Assembly: GCA_033977485.1 (NCBI GenBank)
Contig: CM066991.1
Coordinates: 132,513,999-132,577,998, forward strand
Reading direction: 5' to 3'
DNA: 64,000 bases
Source of the DNA: Hydrangea macrophylla
Lineage: Eukaryota; Streptophyta; Magnoliopsida; Cornales; Hydrangeaceae
This document shows, piece by piece, positions 25,163 to 37,023 of the stretch. Below the pieces are notes generated by a model, which saw nothing but the letters and a program-made list of their open reading frames with translations, was not told the DNA's origin and made no database searches. A program made the position numbers and the translations under genes. Position 1 is the stretch's first letter, and every line of letters begins with the position of its first letter.

Positions 25163-25196
<34 letters not shown>
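25163..25196 (+). repeat. Poly-C tract, 34 bases
   Basis: Uninterrupted run of 34 C inside the solo LTR. Exact length is uncertain for technical reasons. Confidence 0.85.
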
Positions 25197-25197
<1 letters not shown>

Positions 25198-25929
25198 AAG
25201 AGGGGGAGGAATAAAGAAATTAAAAGAAATGAGAGTGGGAGACAAAGAAGTGAGTGATAGGAAAAATAAAGGGAAAGTAATATGAAGATGGGATCCCAAC
25301 ATTGTGTTGGGTGTTTTTTTTTTTTATCTTGTTTGTTTTTCACTTTTGGTAAATCCACCGAAAGTTTTTTTCAAAATTTTGTGGAGCAAAAATCATGTGT
25401 GGTAGGGTGCATGCGAGATTGTTGACCTTTTGACCCCATAGCTTTGATTGACAATATCTTTTCCATCAGGAAAAAAATGGCAGGCTGGTGTCAATGAGCA
25501 CTTTATTTTTGAAATGATTGAGTTGGGCAAAAATGGGGTGTCTACAATCACTTGAACTACAAAACTCAACAAGTTGACCCCCTCAACTATTATAATTTTT
25601 CACTAACACCACTTCAGTTAGGTTGCTGTCGAAAAAACTAATATTTTTGTATTATGTAACTAACACATGATATAAAAGTGCTTAACAACATGACATTTTT
25701 CCATTTCTTTTGAGGCAGTGAACATTTTAGACCAAAATTGTCAAAAAATCAGTTCAAAGAAGGATAAAGATTTTTCATATTTTTAATATTTTTAAAATGG
25801 TTCCTTTTTTTTATTTAACGGAAGGGGTGTTAGTGAAAAATGTAATTGTTAAGGGGTTGTCTGAGTTTTATAGTTTAGGGAGTATTTGAAAAATAGTCAT
25901 AGTTGAGGGGGTGTTACCATAATTTACTC

Positions 25930-27212
25930 TTTTCCCCTCTTAATTCACCTATGCTTTTTTATTTCATAGGGAATGGGTGGGCCGAACACTTGATGGATGG
26001 GCCTAGAACACAGCTCGATATCAAATGAGTTATACTCACTTTGCAACTGACCTATGATGTAGTTTAACTTGATGTGTTGTTAAACTAAGAATTATATACC
26101 TTCATATAAAATTTGTTAAAGTAAAACAAAAAATTGTAATTAGCAGTGTTGTGTCCCTGGCAAGTTTAATAATGAGTAATACTAGGTGGAAAAGTGCAAG
26201 TGCTAGTTGGACCAACACAGACAGTTTCCAGTTAAAATTATGCATATATTCGGGATTAGTACTGTTGAAAGGGCATAATTATAAATTGGCACACAAGTAA
26301 TTTGGTTTTCAAAAGGGATAAATTGGTAATCTTGAAATCGATTTGTCAAAGTAATTTTACAAAGTCAAAATCAAGGGAGTGCAATTTAACACAAGAACAA
26401 AGGGTACAATGATAAATTTACAAGAAAATTTTAAATCCATTGAAATTACTAAAAAAATTGAAAATTTACTAAATTGAACAAATTATTTTGGAATGTCACA
26501 CTTTCCCGAGGCAATGGCCTATTATATATATATATATATATATGTTATTAATACCATTATAGATAAAAGAAGAGACTAATTACCATTAAGATCTTTGTAA
26601 TATGGTGAAAATTCTAGATTTGAAAAGTACAATTTTTTTTTTTTTGAATACTACATGGACAATTTACCGAACCATTTTGATACTACAAAGTCTACAATCA
26701 TTCTCCCTCTGCGCACAATTTACCGAACCATTCAAATATCATTGTGACTTTACTCTCCTAAATTTCCAGGAGAGATTTTTTTTACTATCCATATTGGGCT
26801 TATCCAAATAAGGGTCTAATATGATCCATCATCTCCTTGGTAGCGCTAATTGTATCTACCTCTGCAAATTGTGTTATATCTAGAGTAAGAAAGTGGAGAT
26901 GAGTCATGAGTGTGTCTACACTCTACACTACTAGGTAGGTGAAATGAAATGAGAAAGGAGCATTTAGCACATCAGTACAACTAATTGGCTATCAATTCAA
27001 ACACCATTCAAAACATAGTGGAAATAACTGCACTTAAAATGCCAACTACAATTAAAAACACAAGGGCCTTAAGTATATAATTACAATATAGTTGGCTTTT
27101 GAATCAGAACTATGAAAATCTTTGTCAAAATGGCTGTAGTTCACATGGTAATCGTATGTTCTATAATACCTTTAAGTCAGAAAGACAAATTTGAATCTTT
27201 AGTGAACTAATT
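25930..27212. other. Intergenic AT-rich sequence
   Basis: No gene or clear element end found. A (TA)n tract lies at 26523-26543. The right edge should include the 3' UTR of the NUMOD3 gene. Confidence 0.5.
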
Positions 27213-30200
27213 CTAATCTCCGTCAGGCAATTCAACCAGCCTCCCACAAACCCATTTCTTAGTTACGCGAGCCGCATTAGATGGTATTTCCTCCTTTCCA
27301 GTCTGGAATTTAGATCCATTGGGCCGGGGCATCTTTTTCTGTTTGTTAGTCCCATTTGGTTGATGCTCACCTAGTCTCTGTGTGAAGCTGGATTGATTTA
27401 TCATATTGTCCAACTCTGAATGAGCGAAACCATTCTCACCAGGTCCTCTGTGGTTAGATTTCTCTTCATCATTCGGTGAACCATAGTCACTCAAACTTGT
27501 CGGAGGTTGGGTTTTACCGTTAAATAAATCCTGAAGTACATGCTTTCCAAAACTGAGGTCTTTAATGTCATGTTCACTTGATTCTTTGAAGGCTTGCAGG
27601 CCATTTATTTTTCTGTCGTTTGTTTTGCTCAGACTTTCAATTCCTTCATCCGTTTCGTCCTCAACATGGTTTGGCAATTTGTTTGATGTAAATGAAGGAT
27701 GTCTTCCATTCTCGTGAGAATCAATTTGTCCTATTTCTATGGACCCGATTGATTGAATTGCTTCAGCTATAAGCTTCCTGGTTTCAATGAGGGAAGCTTG
27801 AGCAAGAGGGCTCCTTGTTGCTGCTACCTCAAGGGCCTTTGCAGCCTTCTCTGCTTCGGCAATCAAAAGCCTGCAAAACGTATTACAATATGAAAGCACA
27901 ATTTTTAAATGAAGTTTGAAGTCCTTAATATAACCAAACCAGACCATCGTGACAAATGAGAGTGGAAACCAAAAATATAAAGCCATGGAGATTGAGGTGG
28001 GCTCAATTTGGCTCCCACATTCTACAAGAGGGGTACTTCGTTTCCAAGCAATCAGAAAGTATGCGATGTGTCTCCCCCAGCGTAACTAAGCATTCCCCGA
28101 GGCAGCATTTCTTAGAGGTTGTTTGGGAAGGCTTAGAACCAGTAACCCTGGTTCATTAGTGAACCTGTTCTATGTATCTACTTGTCTGGCAAATGATATT
28201 TTGTTGCATCGGAGTCCATGCTCGATCTAATATCACACATAAAACAGTTCTTTGTCAAACCAACATGAAATGAGATTCGGACGGATCCTGATATTTTTTT
28301 ATGTGTTTCCGAATAGGTCTTACATTTTGTACGACTTAATTTAAAGTGTTAACAAGCGTCAAGGGACCAATTTTTTTACTACCAATGGCATCTGATCATC
28401 TATAACATAGTTGAAAAAGTTATTTGTACAGCTACATATTGCCAACGACTGCTGGACAAAATGCCTTCTTTTTCTTTCCTTTCCACTAATATTGTCGATT
28501 TACCAACTAAAAATATATAAGAACATGTACAGATAAAAGTGAACTTACTTTGCTCGTTCAATGGCTTCATTTTTCTTGGTTTCTGCAGAAGCTCTCTGTT
28601 CTCTGATGTTCTTTATCATCTCCAGTTTGGAACTAGCCAAAGGATCCTTGTACAAGGGTGTATTTCTTCTCTTCAACCTAGATTGCTGACTTTGGATTTT
28701 AATGTCATTCTCTGAAGAGTTATCTAAATCGTTAACTTTTTTCTTCGCAGGTGTCCTCATCCTTGGTGAAGAGTTATCTAAATCGTTAACTTTTTTCTTC
28801 GCAGGTGTCCTTATCCTGGGTGGTCTATCACCACTTGGTTTTCTCCTGGGCTTTCTTTCAGCTCCAACTGGGGTGCCATGGAATTTAGCGAGGGCAGAGC
28901 AAACCCTATCGCGATATCCCTAGAGAGAAATGAAAAGATTTTTGTCAACAAACCATAGTTTAACAAATATTATGAAACATCTAAAAACAGTCGAATGCAA
29001 ATATGTCTTCCAGGTCAGACAAATATCAGCTAATTAAAATTTTGAAAATGGCGTTCTCAAAATGGTCCGCTAAGCCCCAAACACATTTTTATTTTTTGTT
29101 CACAAGATTATATTTTTCATTAAAGCATGCATCTAAGTTTTGCTGACCACATATAAATTTTTCCCTTAGCTAAAAATTTAACCAAGTTTTAACCCTAGGT
29201 TTGATTGTTGAGAAAGATCAATAAAGATCAATAGACCCAAGATGATGAACAATAGGTCAAATTTGCTCCAAGAAAACAAACAGAAGAAGTTGGCAGCTAA
29301 ATTGCTCTCCAATAGACCTTCGCTATAGGCGACAATAGACAAATAAGAGATTCAATGACCAGACAATATAGAACATTCAATTAATTTGAAACATATAATG
29401 CCCTTACAGGGTCAGCCCATTTGGCAGAAATGGCCTCAGAAATTTTCCTCCTTTGCTCAGGGGACTTGGGTGCTCTCTTACTCCCTTTTGGCCTAGGCGT
29501 GTTTTTCCTTAGCTCAACACTCTCCAACCACTCCTGCTCAAGTAGTTTATCCAACTTCTCATAGGAATTCCATTGCAGCTCTCCCTCACCAACAAAGCCC
29601 CTTCTAGAAGCGTCTGCTATCAAATTTTGCCACTCGGAGTGGCAAGTTTCCTGTAGCATCAATTTCTCACGACGCCTTTCCCACCCAATCCGAACTCCAA
29701 CCCCAATTTTTATCCTGGTTTCTTCGCTGCACAATCATAAAACAAGAGTGCTTAAAATGTTGTGGAGTAGCATTTTCAGAAAGATTAACATGAAATTCAA
29801 ATCTCAAAGGATAGTGGACTTAATGGAGCTACTGGTGCAAGGCTGCTATGGAAATCCCAAGCATCCGTGAAATAAATCTTCTAAAATTTCATCAGGTCAT
29901 AATTTAAAAGGAACTAAAAAAATAATTACCAAAGAAACACAGGCCCAAATTAATAATAAAAAGTAAAAGATAAAATTAACATTGAGAGCGGTGGGCGCAA
30001 AACTAAGATAGGATAAGCGTAGAAGGAGGTATAGTTGTTTCATGGTTCGACTTGCGGAACATTTGAATTACTGAATTAGAGGATAAATCATCCAAGAAGC
30101 AACTAAATGATAGAAAGAAAGACGGCAAAATCCTAAATATAAGAGGGCAAGGAACCTCACCTTTGAGCATGCCCTAGGTTAAGTAACTTCATCTTGACCT

Positions 30201-31924
30201 GCATAACCAGATCTTGTCAATAGAATAAACAATTTAAACGTATCCAAACGAGTATATTTGTAAAGAAACGTACAAACGCCCCTCAGATCACGATTATTGT
30301 ACACAAATCTGTTGGTTTTTGTACTAATCCAATCATAAATCATCACACAACACCCCACCAATAGATTTGGCCATCAGAAAACATTATTTAAACTGTATGC
30401 TGGGGAAACAAAACCCAATCTACAAGTTTCATTTCAATAGTGCATAAACCGCAAATGGAACTGCAGAGACAAAAAGTTCGTTTGACCGGGAAGCAGTATG
30501 GCTTGTCAAACGCAAACAACAATTTGGGGACAATTTAAAGTAAATAAATCATTTGAGTTTTCTCCTCATGTACATTGAAACAATATAGTGCACTTTCCGA
30601 ACAAACCCAAAATCTAACATTATACCCTATTCTCACTTTTAAGAATTAACATTTATAACAAGATTTGGAGTCTTAACCTGAAATTCCCGGTTATACAAAA
30701 GATTCAACTCATTCATGGTTAACATCAGTAAATCAATAAAACACTTTGAGAGCATGAATGCAACCCATTCATATATTCACTTTAAATTTGGCACAACTGA
30801 TACCTAATTACGCACAACACAGTTTATTCTAAAACTTTTTTCTAATTATTCCAGTGCTTCGTGTAAAATTATTCTTACATGACTTCACCTTAGGGTTCTG
30901 CATTGCAATCTTGGTTCTCTCTCTGATCCGTTGCCGGGTTTCTGCAAACGATGTCAAACAAATAAGGAAAACGATTACAGATAGTAATAATGTGAACAGT
31001 CTGTTTAATAAAACAATTACAGATAGAAATAATGTGAACGGTCGGCTTAATTCAAGAACTAGGTCAAATGACATAATCTCGTTACCAGCACTGTGCTTTC
31101 TGCCTTTGTTCCATGGAGTGTTCCCTTTATTTGCTTGGGAAATCCTCATTCGCCTCAACTTCTCTCTCTCATCCAATTCTTCTGAATCTGAATCCGAATC
31201 TTTACTTGAAGATTGAGACAAAATGACAGAAGAACGTCCCGGATCATTAAATGGCTGTGAATTACCATAACTCTTGCGTCGACCATCACTCTGAAGCAAA
31301 CACTTGAGTTCAAGAGTCGCAACAGCCCTAATCATGAATTGACCTCCCCGAGCCTCAATGCGCCCCGAATACAATCTTTTCCTTTTATTTGGTATTTGGA
31401 AGGAAATCCATGTAGAGGTCAACCTCTTATCATTGTTGAATATAAATTTACCAGGAATAAAAGTTTGAGCCCTAATTGTGTACCCATGATTGTGGAAACA
31501 AGGCTGTTGTGCAGTAGCAATATCTGCACCACAGATTATAAGAAATGGACAACATTTTCAATAACTATGAAAAGCACAAAATCTAACAATGAAAATACAA
31601 CCACAGAACCACTATAGTGATTTAACCAAAAATAAATAAAAATAAAAAACTTCATCTACATAAGATTGGACATGATGGATAAATCATAACCCAACAGCAA
31701 AATGGAACTAAAACTAATTTGCATGTATCCAATACAATAACACAGTTTTACTGCCAATTAAGATGCAATTTCTACACAAAACAGATAATGAAGAAGCAAT
31801 TAAGATTCAAACAAATCAAGTACTAAATGTGAGAATTAGGGCAAACAGTTAAGAGTATGAAAAACCCACAAAAAATTGGATGAAAACGGAAAAGGGGAAA
31901 GCCTAGTTTACCTAATAAAGGCAT
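27213..31924 (-). CDS. NUMOD3-domain protein (plant, possibly organelle-targeted), 7 exons
   Basis: Exons are 31912-31924, 31086-31523, 30889-30941, 30161-30198, 29408-29726, 28549-28919 and 27213-27870. All have GT-AG sites and matching phases, giving 629 residues. The first coding exon holds only MPLL plus one base. An N-terminal Ser/Thr- and basic-rich part could be a transit peptide. Residues about 128-170 read RRMRISQANKGNTPWNKGRK, then RQRIRERTKIAMQNPK: the NUMOD3 repeat (NTPWNKGRKHS), a DNA-binding module first described in GIY-YIG homing endonucleases. A related repeat follows, RRKISEAISAKWADPGYRDR (about 272-291). Residues about 401-440 (AIERAKLLIAEAEKAAKAL) look helical and Ala-rich; the C-terminal half is hydrophilic and ends KKWVCGRLVELPDGD. 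No nuclease domain is visible. Plants have conserved proteins of this layout with no settled function. A 54-bp in-frame tandem duplication lies in exon 6. Confidence 0.88.
28714..28821 (-). repeat. 54-bp in-frame tandem duplication inside a coding exon
   Basis: Two units, 28714-28767 and 28768-28821, are nearly identical. In the protein they give PRIRTPAKKKVNDLDNSS followed by PRMRTPAKKKVNDLDNSS (18 residues each). The difference is one or two bases, so the duplication looks recent. Confidence 0.95.
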
Positions 31925-32890
31925 GAGGAGTTCATTCAGTGAAGTCCGAAAAACATAGCTCAGATGGAGAGGCAAAGTGGATGATGTTGAAGCTCCATAA
32001 TTGTTGTTCTTGTACCTATTCCAATTGAGTGGTAGAGAGTGTTTGAGTTTGAGACTATATATAAGTGTGATTGCGTCTCTCTCAATCTCATTCAGTATCA
32101 CACATTCAGTGTTCGATGAGAAGGAAGAGAGGGAGAGAGAGAGAGAGAGAGAGAGAGGCGGAGAGGTTGGGGGAAGAAGTGAGAGCCTGAGCCACACACA
32201 CTCACGCCTCTGTTTGTTCCATACTCAGATAACGTTATTATTATTATACATGTAACCAGAAGAATGACTAATAATGTATTATGTATTAGACTCTGTTTGG
32301 GAATGTCTAAAACTGATTCAGGTTTAACTCAGGGATCAATTTTTTTATTTTTTATTTTTTAAATAATTCGTATGAAAACTAAGGGTCTATTGAGGAAAGT
32401 CTAAAACTGGATCAGGTTCAATTCAAGTATTACTTTTTATTTAGTTCTAGTGAGAATTAAGATAATGTTGGTTTGACAAAGAACCAATTTGAAGAGAGCT
32501 ATTAAATTTAGCATTCACTCCAATGTAAGAAATTTGCACTCACCACCAATTATGAACAACAGAATCGGTTCTTTATTTTATTTTTTTTGGTAAACTGCCT
32601 CAAAGGTAATATTGATTTGATAAGTAATCAGTTTTGATATGGTTATTAGATTGGACACGGATCTCCTATGCATGAAATTAGCACTCACTGAATATCCGCT
32701 AGAATCGATTCTTTTTTTTTTTTCTCAAACAACATTTATCCAGTCAAAACCAAAAGAGTAAAAAATAAATTCTCAAATTGTGTGAATTTCAAAATTAAGT
32801 GAGGTGAATTGGTAGTAGAAGTGAAAGAAAAATATAATAACCATAATTAAAACAACGTTATTTTGAATTAGATACGTGTTTTTGGTATTT
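31925..32890. other. 5' flank of the NUMOD3 gene and intergenic DNA
   Basis: Contains a (GA)n/(CT)n tract at about 32128-32157, likely in the 5' leader. TCTAAAACTG(A/G)(T/A)TCAGGTT occurs twice (about 32307 and 32400), a small decayed duplication. No gene seen. Confidence 0.45.
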
Positions 32891-33045
32891 TACAGTAAAA
32901 GGGGTACTTTCTAGCCAATAATATTACAGTAAAAGGGGTACTTTCTAGCCAAAAAATTTCTAGCCAAAAAAAATAATAATATTACAGTAAAAGGGTACTT
33001 TCTAGCCAAAAATAATAATAATATTACAGTAAAAGGGGTACAGTA
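32891..33045. repeat. Tandem repeat of TTACAGTAAAAGGGGTAC units
   Basis: Four imperfect units begin TTACAGTAAAAGGGGTAC (about 32891, 32925, 32983 and 33024), most followed by TTTCTAGCCAA and an (AAT)n spacer of variable length. Confidence 0.85.
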
Positions 33046-33597
33046 GTCATGAGATCGGTTATTAAATGTATGTATAAGCGAAAAATCAACTGAACCCTTT
33101 AAAAACAAACTAATCGACCGATTTACACATTTATTGGTCAATTTAAAAAATAAAAATAAAAATAAAAAAGAAGAAGAAGACCGACAGACCGATTTACACC
33201 CCTAATCTCTTTCATGACATGGATAATCATGAAATTTTCTCCAGAAAAGACATTTAGATTAATCAATTAATTATAAATTAATTATTTGTTTTGTGGCTAT
33301 GAATACAAAATATATAACTATAGTCCCATTTATACTTCACCAAAGTAGAACTGCATGAATATTCAATCAAAGACCCATCCAAGAAAGGAGAAAAAAGAAG
33401 TCAAAACATCAAAAAATGGTTAATGGATGGTTCGTTGGACCGACAAATCTACAAGCTAGAGTTTCATACTATTTTAAATTAGTTTCAAGCCGTACAAACA
33501 AAGGAGCTTTGTGTTCACGTACCATATAGTAACTATTAACATAAATGGAATTATAATGTTATTTTATTATTCCACTTTTTGTTTTCTCACTATTAGT
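33046..33597. other. Intergenic AT-rich sequence left of the copia element
   Basis: No gene seen. Contains CGACCGATTTACAC near 33115 and again near 33188 and an (AAG)-rich stretch at 33168. Confidence 0.45.
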
Positions 33598-34393
33598 TGT
33601 TATTAAAAATATATTAGGATGTATATATGTGTATAAATCTGAAATTAAGAACTGATAATACTGTAATAAGTAAATATTGTACTCTCTTCGTCCTATTTTA
33701 TGTGTCCATCTTGGGGAATCTAACTATTTAAGGAGACAAAAAGAATCTACACCTACTTTCCACAATTGCCCATAATCATTACACTTTCTTTTTTTGTTTT
33801 GTTTTGGTATTGATTGTAAGGACGGGTAGTTTGGGAAACTAAGCAAAATTTGCATACTAATTTAGGAAAGTGGACAACAATTTTGGGACATCCCAAAATG
33901 GAAAGATGGACACATAAAATGGGACGGAGGTAGTAATAAATAAAACAGAATTTGATGTAGATGAAAAACGAACAATAGATCGAGTCTAGTGTTTGATACT
34001 ATGTCCTTAAGACAATTCATGCTTCGCATTGGTGCTAATAGATTTATATATGACATGTCTCCTAGTATATAATGATCTCCCCCTTACGATAGAAACACTT
34101 CAAATAATAAGGTTCCAGCGAACCATACTTGTGTTTACTCCCTCAGACACTTGACACACTAACAATGTATATATGAACTAATATAAAAATCTTACTATTA
34201 ATTTCTTACTCTAAATGAATGAATAAGACCTACATATATATATAGATTGTAGAAGATTGTTCGTCAACAGTCACAACCTTTTCGAAAGGAGATTGTTCGT
34301 CAACAGCCACATCCATTTGACTAAGGGTCTGTTTGGCATGTCCAAATAATCTATTCAATTAAAAACTAACTTATCATTCAAAAAATTTCAACA
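33598..34393 (-). repeat. Copia left LTR (3' LTR)
   Basis: It aligns with the right LTR over long stretches, e.g. AATAAGGTTCCAGCGAACCA and GACACACTAACAATGTATAT, and ends CAACA at 34393. It carries an additional MITE at 33682-33930. Confidence 0.8.
33682..33930. mobile_element. Stowaway-like MITE
   Basis: The ends CTCTCTTCGTCCTATTTTAT and ATAAAATGGGACGGAG are inverted, fit the plant CTCCCTCCGTCCC consensus, and are flanked by TA on both sides, the usual Stowaway duplication. The matching position in the right LTR (about 39672) lacks it. Confidence 0.8.
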
Positions 34394-34987
34394 ATCCCCT
34401 ACATGAATGACAAATTGACTATACAATATACAAATACAAATACAGACACACTAGAGAGAATACAATGGGAAGACACTGTAGCTTTTGGCCTTGAACCTTC
34501 TGTAGTGAAGAACTATCGAATTTAGTCGGCTAAACAGTGGACGCGATGTCTTGAATTGTTCAAGCTTTGATGTAAACCTAGACAATATAACTTACATAGT
34601 GTCTCTCCGAACACTTTCGGCTCTCACGATTGTGTTCTTTTGGCCCTGAACGACTCCTGGTATTCATGAGTGCTCTAGAGAATCTAAGCATTTATAATTC
34701 TCATAGAAGCGGCCACATTTTACACTCATATAGGTGATTTTCTATTAAGAGCATCCTGCTATACTCCACTTGGATGTTCAAGATATAGGAATGATTAAAA
34801 GCAAAGCCTATCCTGAAACTTGCTACATGCATCACTTTCTATTTATCATAGGAATGAGTAGAGAAATATTTTTTCAGTGATACGGTTTAAGTCATGCACA
34901 ATTCAGATGTCCCATTAAACTTGGATCTTGGGATCTCCAGTCAGCTAGGTTGGGTTGCCATTATGATGACTTTTAAGATATAGGCTT
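34394..34987 (-). other. Copia sequence between RNase H and the 3' LTR
   Basis: This lies between the left LTR and the point where a solo LTR entered. On the minus strand it continues the decayed copia 3' region; frames are broken by many stops. Confidence 0.5.
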
Positions 34988-36323
34988 TGTTAGCCTTAAG
35001 GTATATTAAGGCATATTTAATTATGTTTTGATGATGTCAAATATGCTATGATAATTACATGATTCATATTGATTCATTCCTTGTTATTATTATAGTCATT
35101 TTCATGCTCATATATAATCTCATGTATTAATGTTGTATCAATGTTTTAACATCGTTGTGTGCATGAGATTCAATTGATGTAGATCAAGATTACAAGGAGC
35201 TCAACAAGGATCAAGCTTGAAGACTTAAAGATAATTCATCCTTGGTTGAAGTCTAGGACCACCATTGTAAGGCATCTTGATCTCACACTCTTAGGGGCTC
35301 AAACAAATGCTAAAAGTTAAAGTTTTGGAAATAAATTTTAAGTTGATCATCTTTAAATCAATGCCCCAACCAAATTGAAAATAATTAGATGTTGAGTTTT
35401 ATATGGTTGGAAAGGTATTTGAATCTAGTTTCCAAAACATCAAACAGATCGAAAATCCGAGTTTTGTAGAGGGAGTTATGGCCTTTTTAGTGGAGATGTG
35501 TCAGGCTGCCAAACTGGGAAGGGCAGTCGACTGAGGGCCCGATGCAGTCGACCGAACTGAGCAGATTGCAAACAGAACCCTCTGTAAACACATTCCAGTC
35601 GACTGCTTTAAGGGGCAGTCGACTGCTTCATGTTTCAGTCGACTGAATCGACCTGAAAGGCACATAACGGCTAGTTTTTAAAGGGGCTTTTAATTACCAA
35701 ACATGCCACCAACGGCTATAATCTTCCAAGGCCTATAAATACATGTTTTCCCAAGCTATTTAAGGTTGAGATTTTGATTGGAAAACATAGTATTCATCAC
35801 ACATCTCTTTGATCTTTAAACTTTATCATTTGAGCCCTAGTTGTGTGAGTTTATCAATTTGCTCTAGCTTTCAATTGTAATCTTTGAAAGAGTGAATTGT
35901 AGTGAGCTTTTAATTGTATTATCCACTCTAGAGAGAGAGTTATTAATTTGTATTCAATCAATTTGTAAAGGTTGAGGGTTAGTAACCCTTGTGTGCAAAG
36001 AAGAGGTGTTCTTCTTTGGAAGAGATCATAGGCTCTTGTAACGGTTTGGTGCACACCCGTAAGTGCTCCGGGAGAACGGTTTGGTCTACACCCGTAAGTA
36101 GATCAGATTAAAGGAATCCTCAAGAGGTGTTCTTGAGGGGTGGACGTAGGCCGCGGGGTGCGATTGCCGAACCACTTGAAAAATCGGTTTGCAAATTTCT
36201 CTTCCCTTATCTCTTTACTTAATTGCTTGTGATTGTGTTTTAATTTGCAATTTTCTTTTAAAAGGTTAATTTCCGCTAAAACCTTATTCACCCCCCTCTA
36301 AGGTTTCCATATTTGGGCCAACA
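34988..36323 (+). mobile_element. Solo LTR, 1.34 kb, inserted in the copia pol remnant
   Basis: It starts TGTTAGCC and ends GGCCAACA, flanked by perfect GGCTT duplications (34983-34987 and 36324-36328). The 3' end (TTCACCCCCCTCTAAGG...) is typical of plant copia-type LTRs, which suggests plus orientation. CAGTCGACTG palindromes cluster at about 35523-35655, and TGGT(G/C)(C/T)ACACCCGTAAGT repeats at about 36048 and 36084. No internal region or partner LTR is present. Confidence 0.85.
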
Positions 36324-36779
36324 GGCTTTAGTCTCCTCGATAAGCAATTTATTTGATCTCTCATTAAACATTTTAGTTAATGGATCCACTTTATTATCTT
36401 TTGACTTTATACAGTCTATGGAGATAATTTCATTCGAGATCAACTGCTTTACGGAATTGTGTTTTTGACGAATGTGTCGAGACTTATTGCACTACTTTGT
36501 ACCTTTCCAATAGTCCATTGACTACCTCAATGCATACAAATTATAGGCACATGTTTTGTCCAACTTGAAATATCCTCTAAGAAATAGCGAAGTCACTCTA
36601 CTTCCTCACTCTCTCTTTTGCTTTATTTAAAGCGTTAAGTTTATATTACATTAGTGATCAAGCAATGCAAGCCTATTTAGAGGATTTCCAAATGACCACT
36701 GCACTTCAAATGTAAAGACCTATCCACTTGTGGATTTTGAGTTTTTTAAATCAAATATCCAGTTAACATAAATATAAAT

Positions 36780-36974
36780 GAGAAATGCTACACACACAAC
36801 CAAATGCACAACCAATTGCACAACACTGCTTAAAAATGTTGGACTTTGTGCTGAAAAGTCTGTACACACAAAATGGTGTGCAGTGTGTGTACAGGCTTTT
36901 CAGCACAAAGTCCAACATTTTTAAGCAGTGTTGTGCAATTGGTTGTGCATTTGGTTGTGTGTGTAGCATTACTC
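36780..36974. mobile_element. Foldback (palindromic) MITE with 9-bp target duplication, Mutator-like
   Basis: Nearly the whole 195 bp is one inverted repeat, from GAGAAATGCTACACACAC to GTGTGTGTAGCATTACTC, with a centre near 36877. It is flanked by perfect AATATAAAT duplications (36771-36779 and 36975-36983). A 9-bp duplication with long inverted arms fits the Mutator group. Because of the symmetry, nearly the same reading frame occurs on both strands. It interrupts the copia pol fragment. Confidence 0.9.
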
Positions 36975-37023
36975 AATATAAATATGGGCATCCATTATAG
37001 TGCAGTCCATTGTTCAGAGTGTG

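Larger units (their letters stand above)
23207..25546. mobile_element. Solo LTR, 2.34 kb, with 5-bp target duplication
   Basis: It starts TGTCGCACC and ends GGGTGTCTACA (TG...CA) and is flanked by perfect direct repeats ATCAC (23202-23206 and 25547-25551). No second LTR, primer-binding site or coding region is present, so it is most simply a solo LTR left by recombination. Inside is GGGTTCGGGGACTCGATTATG...GGAAGGTGTTAGGCACCCTC, a motif I recall from abundant plant LTR repeats. It also holds a four-unit tandem array (24031-24261) and a 34-base poly-C tract (25163-25196). Confidence 0.8.
23127..25929. mobile_element. Older inverted-repeat element interrupted by a solo LTR
   Basis: The left end GGGTAAATTATG...CCCCTTAACTATG is inverted relative to the right end CATAGTTGAGGGGGTG...AATTTACTC (about 30 bp, a few mismatches). 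After removing the LTR at 23207-25546 the element is roughly 460 bp. A flanking duplication is not evident. Similar GGGTAAATT ends occur elsewhere in plants. Confidence 0.45.

Noticed and set aside
30854..31216. 120-residue plus-strand frame with a hydrophobic start
   Set aside because: Antisense across exons 2 and 3 of the NUMOD3 gene, whose phases and domain match support the minus strand.
36103..36291. Minus-strand frame MNKVLAEINLLKEN, coiled-coil-like
   Set aside because: Lies in the 3' part of a solo LTR; no sign of selection or a family match.
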